30,080 nt of DNA from DATKGW01 sp035510605 (GTDB taxonomy: Bacteria > Patescibacteriota > Saccharimonadia > Saccharimonadales > CAIOMD01): contig DATKGW010000017.1 in the NCBI GenBank assembly GCA_035510605.1, forward strand, positions 1 through 30,080, written 5' to 3'. The position numbers and the translations under genes are program-made. This document shows positions 6,368 through 14,698 of this stretch, one piece after another (position 1 is the first letter of the stretch; every line of letters begins with the position of its first letter). Below the pieces are notes generated by a model. That model saw only the letters and a program-made list of their open reading frames with translations. It ran no database searches and had not been told where the DNA came from.

Positions 6368-7750
6368 ATGGCTAAAGCTAATACCGATGTTGCCAAAATT
6401 CCGCCTCAGAATACTGACGCCGAAGCAAGTTTACTGGGAGCTGTTTTAATAGATAGTGATGCCATTGTCCGTATCGCCGATATAGTACACGAAGATGATT
6501 TTTATGATGAGCGGCACCAGCGTATATTCGAAGCTGTTAAAAAATTATATGAAAAACATCGCCCGATAGATGTTCTGACACTGTCGAACCAACTTAAAGA
6601 TGATAGTTTTTTGGACATTATTGGCGGAGCTGCCTATCTCACCGAGCTGACTAATTATGTCCCAACAGCGGCCCATGTTGAGCATTATGCCGAAATTGTT
6701 GCCCAAAAAGCTATCAGGCGTCGTCTGATTAAAGCCTCTCAAGACATTGTGGGATTGGGCTACGATGAATCCAAATCGATTCAGGACTTGGTAGAAGAAG
6801 CTGAGACCCAGTTATTCCAGGTTAGCCAGCAACAAGTTAAACAAGACATATCATCTTTAGAAGATATACTAGCCGAGAGCTTTGAACGTCTCGATGAACT
6901 TCATAAAGACAAGGGTAAAATTCGCGGCATACCGACTGGCTTAAAAGATTTAGATAACATTTTAGCAGGCTTGCAACGCAGCGACCTTATAATTTTGGCC
7001 TCCAGACCTAGTATGGGTAAGACCGCTTTGGCCTTAAATCTGGCTCATAATATTGCTTCTAAATCAGAGCTTCCGGTCTTGTTTTTTAGTATAGAAATGA
7101 GCAAAGAACAGATCGTTGACCGTTTGTTATCAATGGAATCTGGAGTTGATGCTTGGAGCATTAGAACTGGTAACCTGAGCGATTCTGATTTTGAAAAAAT
7201 CGGTCAGGCCATGGGAACATTAAGTGAAGCTCCCATATATATAGACGACACGCCCGGCATCACAGTTAGCGATATGCGCACCAAGGCCCGCCGCGAACAA
7301 CACCAGCGCCAGCTTGGTGCAATTATTGTTGACTACTTGCAACTTATGAGTGGCGGTTCGCGCTTTGGCAATGATTTCAACCGTGTTCAAGAAATGTCCG
7401 AAATTAGCCGCGGCTTAAAAGCCATCGCCCGCGAGCTAAATGTGCCGGTTGTTGCCTTAAGCCAGCTTAACCGTTCTGTAGAATCACGTACACCACAAAT
7501 TCCGCAATTGGCTGACCTGCGCGAATCCGGTTCTATCGAACAGGATGCCGATGTTGTAGCTTTTATATACCGCGAAGATTATTACAATCCTGACACCGAC
7601 AGAAAAAATCTAACAGACATCCTGATTAAAAAACACCGCAACGGGCCAACCGGTAACATAGAATTATATTTTGACCGAGAACGCCAATTATTTAAGGGCT
7701 TAGACAAACGCCGAGCGGCCTCACTAACCAGCGCTCCATTTGACACATAG
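6368..7750 (+). CDS. dnaB: Replicative DNA helicase DnaB
   Basis: A 460-aa hexameric replicative helicase. The N-terminal DnaB domain (about 10-115) includes PPQNTDAEASLLGAVL. The RecA-like C-terminal domain has the Walker A SRPSMGKT at 212-219, Walker B AIIVDYLQL near 318-326, and the conserved LADLRESGSIEQDADVV segment. It unwinds DNA ahead of the replisome using ATP and moves 5'-3' on the lagging strand (family knowledge). No intein or insertion is present, and the length is normal. The start lies 5 nt after the dnaX stop; the Shine-Dalgarno is weak (AGAGG about 13 nt upstream), so translational coupling to dnaX is plausible. Confidence 0.97.
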   Translation: MAKANTDVAKIPPQNTDAEASLLGAVLIDSDAIVRIADIVHEDDFYDERHQRIFEAVKKLYEKHRPIDVLTLSNQLKDDSFLDIIGGAAYLTELTNYVPTAAHVEHYAEIVAQKAIRRRLIKASQDIVGLGYDESKSIQDLVEEAETQLFQVSQQQVKQDISSLEDILAESFERLDELHKDKGKIRGIPTGLKDLDNILAGLQRSDLIILASRPSMGKTALALNLAHNIASKSELPVLFFSIEMSKEQIVDRLLSMESGVDAWSIRTGNLSDSDFEKIGQAMGTLSEAPIYIDDTPGITVSDMRTKARREQHQRQLGAIIVDYLQLMSGGSRFGNDFNRVQEMSEISRGLKAIARELNVPVVALSQLNRSVESRTPQIPQLADLRESGSIEQDADVVAFIYREDYYNPDTDRKNLTDILIKKHRNGPTGNIELYFDRERQLFKGLDKRRAASLTSAPFDT

Positions 7751-7799
7751 ATTTAACTGAATAGTCTCTCTTTTTTAAAGATACCTGCCTGTAGATGCA

Positions 7800-7808
7800 T
7801 GCTATACT
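7800..7808 (+). promoter_or_regulatory. Extended -10 promoter with very short leader
   Basis: TGC-TATACT (TGn plus -10 at 7803-7808) lies 12 nt before the ATG at 7821; no -35 box and no Shine-Dalgarno are seen. The 5' leader would be only about 6 nt. Confidence 0.5.
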
Positions 7809-7820
7809 ACTCTATAAAGT

Positions 7821-9029
7821 ATGAAAAAATATTTTTCTACTGCCATAAAATGGCTGGGCAAACATTGGCGTGGGATTATCAGTGCTATCATTATTGCGTC
7901 TTTGGCTGCTGTAACTCTTGGTTTGCAACTCAGTAGTTTGGTGCCGGGTCAGAATCAATACGAAACTTCAACATTAAAGAGTATCGAACAACTTCCTAAA
8001 CCGTGGAATAGGGCGGTGAATGCACCATATACTTTACCGGCTTATGCTATTGTAAAGGTTGTACATAACCCTCTGCACGGCGCCAGAATTACCAGTGCTA
8101 TTTTGGGGTTGTTAGCTACGGTTTGTTTCTTTTATTTGTTAAAGTTGTGGTTTAATGCTCGAATTGCCATGGTTGGTAGTCTATTATTTATTACCAGTAG
8201 TTGGTTACTGCATATATCCCATCAAGCGGCCCCTTTTATTTTACTTATACTGGCCCCTCTTTTAATCCTTCTACCACTGGCTTGGTATTTACGAACTAAA
8301 AAACATAAGACTCTGGCTTTCTTTTTGTTTGCCGCCAGTTTAGGAGTGGCAGCTTACGTGCCATATATGTTATGGATATTGGCAGCTACTCTATTAGTGT
8401 TAATTGTAAGAGAGAAAATACAGCTATCATACTTAAAATCCTGGCAAATAACGATTGGAGCGTTGATATATTTTATATTGCTTATTCCATTATTTATTAG
8501 CCTATTAGGTCATCCCGGCCAACTAAGAGAACTGCTGGGTATCCCAGCACACTTGCCAACCATTACCCAATATTTCTCTCAATTTTTTCACGCAATATCA
8601 ATGATAATGTTCCATTCACAACCATTACCGGAGATGCATTTAGGTCATATGCCCATGCTGGATATTTTTAGTTCCGCTATGTTTTTGTTAGGTATCTATT
8701 ACTATTTTAGCCGATTACCAAAAAGGCGCAGCGTAATTATATTTGCCAGTTTTATTATTTTATTACTAGTCATACCACTCTCTAATACTTATCAAATTGC
8801 AGCCACGGTATTACTACCTTTAGTTTATATCTGCATTATTGCCGGAATAGTTGAAATCCTAAACCAATGGTTTTTATATTTCCCCCGCAATCCTTTAGCC
8901 CGAAATATTGGCGTTGCTTTGATTGTGGTAGCTATCGGCTTTAGTAGTTTTTACCATTTGCAAAGTTATTTTATTGCGTGGCCAGGATCACCTCAGACAA
9001 AAGCCGTTTACATGTTAAAATTAGAATGA
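7821..9029 (+). CDS. Polytopic membrane protein, GT-C (PMT/ArnT-like) glycosyltransferase candidate
   Basis: A 402-aa integral membrane protein with about 9-10 hydrophobic segments, starting at residues 17-40. After the first segment there is a soluble loop (QNQYETSTL...), where GT-C enzymes of the GT39/PMT type carry an acidic catalytic pair. The following PLHGARITSAILGLLATVCFFYLL region resembles the Arg-initiated second helix of such proteins. This supports a lipid-linked sugar transferase, but no certain DxD/ExD motif is present, so the call stays tentative. A truncated or non-catalytic relative is possible. It has its own extended -10 promoter and no Shine-Dalgarno. It separates the replication genes from the ybaB-recR unit. 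Confidence 0.6.
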   Translation: MKKYFSTAIKWLGKHWRGIISAIIIASLAAVTLGLQLSSLVPGQNQYETSTLKSIEQLPKPWNRAVNAPYTLPAYAIVKVVHNPLHGARITSAILGLLATVCFFYLLKLWFNARIAMVGSLLFITSSWLLHISHQAAPFILLILAPLLILLPLAWYLRTKKHKTLAFFLFAASLGVAAYVPYMLWILAATLLVLIVREKIQLSYLKSWQITIGALIYFILLIPLFISLLGHPGQLRELLGIPAHLPTITQYFSQFFHAISMIMFHSQPLPEMHLGHMPMLDIFSSAMFLLGIYYYFSRLPKRRSVIIFASFIILLLVIPLSNTYQIAATVLLPLVYICIIAGIVEILNQWFLYFPRNPLARNIGVALIVVAIGFSSFYHLQSYFIAWPGSPQTKAVYMLKLE

Positions 9030-9042
9030 TGATACTTATACT
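9015..9042 (+). promoter_or_regulatory. Possible promoter of ybaB-recR-DHH-cysS
   Basis: TTAAAA (9015-9020) and TATACT (9037-9042) are 16 bp apart, overlapping the end of the preceding gene. The -10 is good and the -35 is 4/6. Confidence 0.35.
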
Positions 9043-9062
9043 AGATAAAGGAGAAGTTTTTT

Positions 9063-9356
9063 ATGAGTAAGATTGATCAAGCTAAAACTTTAATGAAAGT
9101 CCGTAAACTGCAAAAAGAGTTGCAAAAAATGATTATCGAATCTACGGCTGGTGATGGTGCTGTACGTGTCGAGATCACTGGTGAGCAAAAATTAAAAAAA
9201 ATTCATATAGATCCGGAATATGTTGATTTGGGAGATATCGGCCAATTGGAACGCTGGGTCGAAGACGCGGTCAAAGAAGCTATTAATAAAAGCCAAAAAG
9301 TGGCTGCCGAAAAGATGCAACCAATGCTTGGTAACTTAGGTGAATTAGGGCTATAA
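9063..9356 (+). CDS. YbaB/EbfC family nucleoid-associated protein
   Basis: A 97-aa protein with the YbaB/EbfC pattern. An N-terminal helix (1-25, KTLMKVRKLQKELQKM) and a central beta region (AVRVEITGEQKLKKIHIDPEYV) lead to a C-terminal helix with KEAINKSQKVAAEKM and a Gly/Leu tail. The family forms dimers that bind DNA and is usually encoded next to recR, exactly as here. AAAGGAGAAG lies upstream of the ATG at good spacing. recR follows after 28 nt, with a small hairpin CTTACTA-GAA-TAGTAAG (9359-9375) in the gap. Confidence 0.95.
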   Translation: MSKIDQAKTLMKVRKLQKELQKMIIESTAGDGAVRVEITGEQKLKKIHIDPEYVDLGDIGQLERWVEDAVKEAINKSQKVAAEKMQPMLGNLGELGL

Positions 9357-9358
9357 AC

Positions 9359-9375
9359 CTTACTAGAATAGTAAG
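9359..9375 (+). repeat. Short inverted repeat between ybaB and recR
   Basis: CTTACTA-GAA-TAGTAAG is a perfect 7-bp hairpin without a T run. It may affect mRNA stability or recR translation, as recR has no clear Shine-Dalgarno. Role unknown. Confidence 0.4.
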
Positions 9376-9384
9376 AAATTCAAG

Positions 9385-9990
9385 ATGAGTATTTTGCCAA
9401 AAGCACTAGAGCAGGCGATTGAAGCCTTTGCCAGCTTGCCTGGTGTCGGGCCAAAAACCGCCGAACGCTACGCTTATTGGTGCCTTAGACATGATAGAAA
9501 TGTATCCGGCCTGATTTCAAATAGTTTAAGCACTCTGCACCAACAAATTAAGTTATGTCCCATAACTTTTGCTCTCATAGATGCCGATCTTAAAGAATCG
9601 CCCCTGTATAGTGACCCAAATAGAAATAAGGCTTTAGTAGCAGTCGTGGCAGAGCCTTTTGATATTGTTGCACTAGAGAAGACTGGCAGTTTTAACGGCA
9701 CATATCACGTCTTGGGCGGACTTATATCGCCAATTGATGGTATTGGCCCAGAGCATTTGCATGTCCGCGAATTGCTACATCGAATAGACAAAGATAAAGT
9801 TATAGAGCTCATCTTAGCAACCAATGCCAGTGTAGAGGGTGAGACTACTGCCATGTATTTACAACAACAATTACAGGATAAAAAAATTAAATTAACCCGT
9901 TTAGCACGTGGCTTACCAATTGGGGTCGACTTAGAGTATGCTGATCAAATAACCTTGCAACGTGCCCTAGAAGGAAGGACCATTATATGA
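9385..9990 (+). CDS. recR: Recombination mediator RecR, zinc finger degenerate
   Basis: A 201-aa RecR. The helix-hairpin-helix LPGVGPKTAERYAYW is at 18-32. The Toprim domain begins at VAVVAEPFDIVALEKTG (about 85-101) and continues through HVLGGLISPIDGIGPEHL and ATNASVEGETTAMYL; the C-terminal RLARGLPIGVDLEYADQ is highly conserved. RecR acts in RecF-pathway loading of RecA on gapped DNA. RecR normally has a C4 zinc finger between HhH and Toprim; here only one of the expected cysteines (C58) remains in LCPITFALIDADLKESPLYS. The gene overlaps the following DHH gene by 4 nt (ATGA), indicating coupled translation. Confidence 0.95.
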   Translation: MSILPKALEQAIEAFASLPGVGPKTAERYAYWCLRHDRNVSGLISNSLSTLHQQIKLCPITFALIDADLKESPLYSDPNRNKALVAVVAEPFDIVALEKTGSFNGTYHVLGGLISPIDGIGPEHLHVRELLHRIDKDKVIELILATNASVEGETTAMYLQQQLQDKKIKLTRLARGLPIGVDLEYADQITLQRALEGRTII

Positions 9991-11009
9991 TTCCGGAGCT
10001 TGATCGTATTAAAGAAACAGTTGCTAGTGCCAATGATATTTTGATAATTCAAGCCGACAATCCTGATGGTGACAGTCTGGGCAGCGCGTTAGCACTGGAA
10101 CAGATTTTTGGTGATATGGGGAAAAATCCGTCCATGTATTGTGGTGTCGATATACCTCACTATATAAGGTTTTTGGACGGTTGGGACCGTGTAAGTAAAG
10201 ATATCCCCAGTAAAATTGATACCTCTATTATTGTTGATACCTCGGCACACCTATTGTTAGATCAGTTAGAAAAAACACCGGCAAAAACTTGGGTAGCCGC
10301 CAAACCAGTCATATTAATCGACCATCATATTAATGTAACATGTGACATTCCATATGCCACAATCATCTGTAATGCGCCGGATTTTGTTGCTACCGGCGAG
10401 GTCATTTATGAAATAGTTAAAACGTTGAAGTGGCCTTTAAATTTAAGCAGTTATGAATTCTTAACCCAGAGTATCCTTTCTGACTCACTAGGTTTAACCA
10501 GTGATGGCACAACTGCTGATACATACCGCCGAATGGCTGAGATGCTGGATGCCGGTGTCAGCCGTGTAAAACTCGAAGAAGCCCGCCGTGCACTCTCTAA
10601 AATGCCCCAAAGCGTTTTTCAATACAAAGCCAAATTAATTGAGCGGACGGAATTTTATGGAGATAATAGCGAAATTGCCGTCGTGTCTATTCCAGAAGAG
10701 GAGCTTTTTACAGTTGGTACGTTATATAACCCAGCGCCATTAATTTTAAACGAAATGACCATGGTGGAGGGTGTTCTTGTCGGTATTGTTCTTAAACGTT
10801 ATTCGGATAAAACAACCGGAGCTATCAGGTGTACTAATGGTGCTAATATAGCCCATAAAATAGCCGAAAGTTTTGGTGGTGGTGGCCACCCATATGCCGC
10901 TGGATTTAAAATGGAAAAATCAACTACAAATTTTGGTGAATTAAAGTGCGAGGTTATAGCAAAAACTGAGGAGCTGCTACAATTAATTACAGATGATGCG
11001 ACTGAATAA
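9987..11009 (+). CDS. DHH/DHHA1 phosphoesterase (NrnA-like)
   Basis: A 340-aa protein with the DHH domain followed by DHHA1. Motif I reads ADNPDGDSLGS (23-33), motif II VDTS (83-86), motif III IDHHIN (111-116), and motif IV contains D166 (SILSDSLGL). The DHHA1 signature GGGGHPYAAGF is at 297-307. Relatives degrade short oligoribonucleotides and/or pAp or cyclic dinucleotides using Mn2+. NrnA-type motif I is normally HxxPDxD; the His is Ala here, so metal binding may differ. A link to c-di-GMP turnover with the GGDEF protein at 2108 is possible but speculative. It sits between recR (4-nt overlap) and cysS (17-nt overlap). Confidence 0.88.
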   Translation: MIPELDRIKETVASANDILIIQADNPDGDSLGSALALEQIFGDMGKNPSMYCGVDIPHYIRFLDGWDRVSKDIPSKIDTSIIVDTSAHLLLDQLEKTPAKTWVAAKPVILIDHHINVTCDIPYATIICNAPDFVATGEVIYEIVKTLKWPLNLSSYEFLTQSILSDSLGLTSDGTTADTYRRMAEMLDAGVSRVKLEEARRALSKMPQSVFQYKAKLIERTEFYGDNSEIAVVSIPEEELFTVGTLYNPAPLILNEMTMVEGVLVGIVLKRYSDKTTGAIRCTNGANIAHKIAESFGGGGHPYAAGFKMEKSTTNFGELKCEVIAKTEELLQLITDDATE

Positions 11010-12408
11010 TACTATGAGCCGAGAGGTTGAAGATTTTCAACCAATAAACAAGGATACCGTAACTATTTATACTTGCGGCCCAACTGTTTACGATTTTCCT
11101 CACATTGGTAATTGGTATGCTTTTATAAGATGGGATTTGCTGCTTCGAGTTTTAAATGCCAGCGGTTATAAAACAAAGTGGGTTTTAAATATTACTGACG
11201 TTGGCCATTTAACCAGTGACGCTGATGAGGGTGAAGACAAGCTAGAAAAAGGGGCCAAGCGCGAGCACAAAACCGCCTGGGCAGTCGCCAAAGAGTACAC
11301 CGATTATTTCGAAGCAGGCTTAATGCGATTAAATTTTACAAGACCAGATCTGCTACCCAAGGCCACCGATAATATTCCCGAGCAAATTGATTTTATTAAA
11401 GCGTTAGAAAAAGATGGTTTGATCTATACCATTAGCGACGGCGTTTATTTTGACACCAGTAAGTTGTCTGATTATGGTAAATTGGCCAGGCTTGATATCG
11501 ATAAACTAAAAGCCGGTGCCCGAGTAGAGTTAAGTACCGAGAAACGTAACCCAACAGATTTTGCGCTCTGGAAATTCAGCCCTAAGGACCACAAACGTGA
11601 CATGGAATGGGACAGCCCGTGGGGCAAAGGTTTCCCGGGCTGGCATTTAGAGTGTAGTGCCATGATTAAAAAGTTCTTGGGAGATACAATCGATATTCAT
11701 GGTGGTGGCATAGACCACATACCAATCCACCACACTAACGAAATTGCTCAAAGTGAGTCAGCCAATCACCAGCCTTTGGCCAAATATTGGATTCATAGTA
11801 ATTTTATTAAAGTCGACGGCCAAAAAATCAGCAAGTCGCTAGGCAATATAATTACGCTAGAAGATATCGAGAAAAAAGGTTTTAGTTTGGAAGCGTTCAG
11901 ACTTTTGGTTTTAGAATCTCATTACCGCAGCGAAGCTCAATTTAGCTGGGATACTCTAGCAGCTGCCCAAAACCGTTTAAATAACTATCGAGCTTTTGCA
12001 GATTTGCGCTTTCAAGCAGTCAAGGTCCCAAATTATGAAGTTCAAGGTCCTGATTATACCGAATACAAAAAAGATATTTTATACGCTCTCCAAAATGATC
12101 TTGATACACCAAAAGCTTTAAAGATATTTAGTGGCATTACAGACGAATATGATAAACGCGGTATTCCCGTTTTAAATGATGAGCTTAAGGAATTCGACTC
12201 CTTCTTGTTATTTATAAACGATATTTTCGGTATTGATCTCTTGGCATCAACAGATATTAGCGATATTCAAAAACGAATTATTGCTCAACGCGAAGTGGCT
12301 CGAAAGAAAAGTGATTGGCAAGAATCCGACAAAATCAGGCAAGCCCTAAAAGAGCAGGCTATTGAAATTCATGACACCGAGTATGGCCCGATCTGGTCTA
12401 AAATTTAA
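10993..12408 (+). CDS. cysS: Cysteinyl-tRNA synthetase
   Basis: A 471-aa class I aminoacyl-tRNA synthetase that charges tRNA-Cys. TIYTCGPTVYDFPHIGN (24-40) holds the zinc ligand C28 and the HIGH-equivalent HIGN. GWHLECSAMI gives C221, and HTNEIAQSE gives H247/E250 to complete the zinc site. The KMSKS loop is KISKS (278-282). Length and C-terminal domain are normal for the family. The start overlaps the previous gene by 17 nt; MMRLNNTMSREVEDFQP aligns with the usual N-terminus, so the second Met (10996) is an equally good start. The 3' end overlaps the convergent tgt by 11 nt with no terminator visible between them. Confidence 0.96.
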   Translation: MMRLNNTMSREVEDFQPINKDTVTIYTCGPTVYDFPHIGNWYAFIRWDLLLRVLNASGYKTKWVLNITDVGHLTSDADEGEDKLEKGAKREHKTAWAVAKEYTDYFEAGLMRLNFTRPDLLPKATDNIPEQIDFIKALEKDGLIYTISDGVYFDTSKLSDYGKLARLDIDKLKAGARVELSTEKRNPTDFALWKFSPKDHKRDMEWDSPWGKGFPGWHLECSAMIKKFLGDTIDIHGGGIDHIPIHHTNEIAQSESANHQPLAKYWIHSNFIKVDGQKISKSLGNIITLEDIEKKGFSLEAFRLLVLESHYRSEAQFSWDTLAAAQNRLNNYRAFADLRFQAVKVPNYEVQGPDYTEYKKDILYALQNDLDTPKALKIFSGITDEYDKRGIPVLNDELKEFDSFLLFINDIFGIDLLASTDISDIQKRIIAQREVARKKSDWQESDKIRQALKEQAIEIHDTEYGPIWSKI

Positions 12409-13630
12409 AGTTTGCTCCGTAATAACTTGTCAAAAATGACTTCTTATAAGCGAAAAAAGAATTGTTCAAAATACTTTGTCGGATATTGTCTACCAGATTA
12501 ATTACAAAATGTTCATTATGAATGCTGGCGAGCGTAGCCCCCAATATTTCATCCGTCTTAAATAAATGATTAATGTAGGCCTTGGTAAAGTTTTGGCAAG
12601 CATAGCAATAACAATCAGCCTCGATTGGCAATAGGTCTTTGGCAAACTTACTATTATTAATATTTATTCGGCCAAATTTTGTATATATGGCACCATTGCG
12701 AGCTTGGCGGGTGGGAGCCACACAATCGAATGTATCAATGCCATATTCTACTCCTAAAAATAAATCAACCGGCCCTGATCCCATACCCAGCAAGTGTCGA
12801 GGTTTATTTTTTGGTAGTTCCTCGCATACCCATCGTACAGTTTGAGCTATTTCTTCCGGCTCAAAAACACCGCCAATACCATAACCGTCAAAATCCAAAT
12901 TGGCTAAAAATTTAGCACTTTGTCTTCTCAAATCTTCATACCTAGCACCTTGTGCAATACCATATAGAGCCTGCAGGGGCTCATTGTTGCCTACAAGCTC
13001 ATTGTTGAGTTCATTGTGACGTTTTAAACAGCGCAGCGCCCAGTTGTTGGTCCGAGCCAGCGATTCTTCAATATAAGCCTTTGTAGCCAGCGGAGCAGTT
13101 AATTCATCAAATGCGAAATGAATATCTGCACCTATCTCATGCTGCAGATCCATAGAGCTTTCGGGCGTCATAAATAATTTTTTACCATCAATGTGTGATT
13201 TAAAGTTAACGCCTTCATCTGTGACTCTAGCCAGCTGCGCTTTTGAAATTTGAGCTAATGCCGCCTCACCGCGCCGGCTATGGGCAACTTTATCAATACC
13301 TTTTTTATATGCCACTCCTAAACTAAAAACCTGAAAACCGCCACTATCTGTAAAAGTTGGGCCATTCCATCCCATAAAATTACCCAAACCTCCAGCTTTT
13401 TTAATGATTTCGGCACCGGGTCTAATCATCAAGTGATAAGTGTTGGCCAACACTGCTTGGCAACCCAACTGACTAACTTGGCCAGGAGTTAACGCTTTGA
13501 CCGTAGCTTTAGTTGCGCCAGCTATAAAAGCCGGGGTTCTAATGTTGCCATGGGCAGTTTCGATCATGCCCGACCGGGCCAAAGTACCGGGTAATTCTTT
13601 TGCTATGTTAAACTTAAAGGTTTTCTTCAT
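12398..13630 (-). CDS. tgt: tRNA-guanine transglycosylase
   Basis: A 410-aa TGT that replaces G34 of GUN-anticodon tRNAs with a queuine precursor. TDSGGFQVFSL holds D95. GIDTFDCVAPTRQARNG holds the nucleophile D302 and the tRNA-binding Arg residues. C340, C342, C345 and H371 form the zinc site. It is about 30 residues longer than common bacterial TGTs, mainly in a segment at 106-135 (YKKGIDKVAHSRRGEAAL...). The substrate pocket is unusual: FDEL (174-177) where FDEC is typical, and GIGGVFEPEE (251-260) where the usual form is A(I/V)GGL(A/S)VGE. It lies 10 nt after queA in the same operon, so preQ1 is the expected substrate. The ribosome-binding site is weak. Confidence 0.95.
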   Translation of the reverse strand: MKKTFKFNIAKELPGTLARSGMIETAHGNIRTPAFIAGATKATVKALTPGQVSQLGCQAVLANTYHLMIRPGAEIIKKAGGLGNFMGWNGPTFTDSGGFQVFSLGVAYKKGIDKVAHSRRGEAALAQISKAQLARVTDEGVNFKSHIDGKKLFMTPESSMDLQHEIGADIHFAFDELTAPLATKAYIEESLARTNNWALRCLKRHNELNNELVGNNEPLQALYGIAQGARYEDLRRQSAKFLANLDFDGYGIGGVFEPEEIAQTVRWVCEELPKNKPRHLLGMGSGPVDLFLGVEYGIDTFDCVAPTRQARNGAIYTKFGRININNSKFAKDLLPIEADCYCYACQNFTKAYINHLFKTDEILGATLASIHNEHFVINLVDNIRQSILNNSFFAYKKSFLTSYYGANFKF

Positions 13631-13640
13631 TATATTAATA

Positions 13641-14669
13641 TTACCCGATTAGCATCGAGTCGCCATAACTCAAAAATTTATAATTATTAATCTTGGCATA
13701 GGTATATGCGTTTGACAGTTTTTCCCAGCTGGCAAATGCTGCCGCCATCATAAGCACGGTAGAGCGGGGAGTGTGAAAATTCGTAATTAGGCTATCTACA
13801 ACCTTAAATTTATAACCAGGATATATAAAAATATCGGCTTCGCCACATAAATTACTGACCGGTTGATTTAATATCTGGCTGACTGAATATTCCAAAGTTC
13901 TAGCCACGGTCGTACCCAGCGCTACAATTTTTTGCCCGTTTTGTTTGGCATTTTTTATTATATTTACCGTCCTTATTGGTATCTCAAAATATTCCTGATG
14001 CATAGTGTGATCTTCAACATTTTCGCTGCGAATCGGCATAAAAGTGCCCAAACCTACATGCAGAGTCACATAAGCAATCTTAATTCCTTTGGCATGTAAT
14101 CTATCTAATATTTCATCTGTCATATTTAAACTGGCAGTCGGCGCAGCCACCGAACCCTCTTGTTCAGCCCAAACAGTCTGATATCTTATAATGTCTTCTC
14201 TTGTAGCTTTTCTGTGAATATATGGAGGCAACGGAACAGTACCGGCTTTTTCAGCTAGGCCTAATAGATCTTGGCTACTTTTAATGATTGCCAGTCCATC
14301 GCCAATAATCTCTATTACTTCAAGCTTGGCATTATCAACATATAGCCAATCGCCAACTCTTAATTTACCCTTGTACATTACTTTATGTTTAAACCAATTA
14401 TCATCTTTACCGTGCTTCTCCAATACGATCAACTGTCTTAAAACTCCATTTGGCTTGATGCCTTCAAGCCTGGCTTTTATGACTTTTGTATCATTTAAAA
14501 TCAGCACATCACCCGGACATAAGAATTCCGGTATGTCTTGATACAATTTATCTTTAAGGTTGCCCTTGGTTTTATCTAGAACAAGCAGGCGAGAGTTACC
14601 ACGAATTTTTGGTGGCTGTTTGGCAATTACAGCCTCGGGTAAATTGTAATCAAAATCAGAAATCTTCAT
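13641..14669 (-). CDS. queA: S-adenosylmethionine:tRNA ribosyltransferase-isomerase
   Basis: A 342-aa QueA that converts preQ1-modified tRNA to epoxyqueuosine tRNA using the ribosyl part of SAM. Conserved stretches include MKISDFDYNLPEAVIA at the N-terminus, RLLVLDK, ILNDTKVIKARL, TVPLPPYI, GSVAAPTASL and HVGLGTFMPI, then the C-terminal ITNFHTPRSTVLMMAAAF. The frame is open to 14702, but the start at 14669 (MKISDF) matches the family and has AAGGA 5-6 nt upstream; a start at 14702 would overlap the 58-aa gene. It is followed by tgt. No preQ1 synthesis genes (queD/E/C/F) occur in the window. Confidence 0.95.
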   Translation of the reverse strand: MKISDFDYNLPEAVIAKQPPKIRGNSRLLVLDKTKGNLKDKLYQDIPEFLCPGDVLILNDTKVIKARLEGIKPNGVLRQLIVLEKHGKDDNWFKHKVMYKGKLRVGDWLYVDNAKLEVIEIIGDGLAIIKSSQDLLGLAEKAGTVPLPPYIHRKATREDIIRYQTVWAEQEGSVAAPTASLNMTDEILDRLHAKGIKIAYVTLHVGLGTFMPIRSENVEDHTMHQEYFEIPIRTVNIIKNAKQNGQKIVALGTTVARTLEYSVSQILNQPVSNLCGEADIFIYPGYKFKVVDSLITNFHTPRSTVLMMAAAFASWEKLSNAYTYAKINNYKFLSYGDSMLIG

Positions 14670-14698
14670 GCATATCCTTAACTTAATGACTACTTGAT

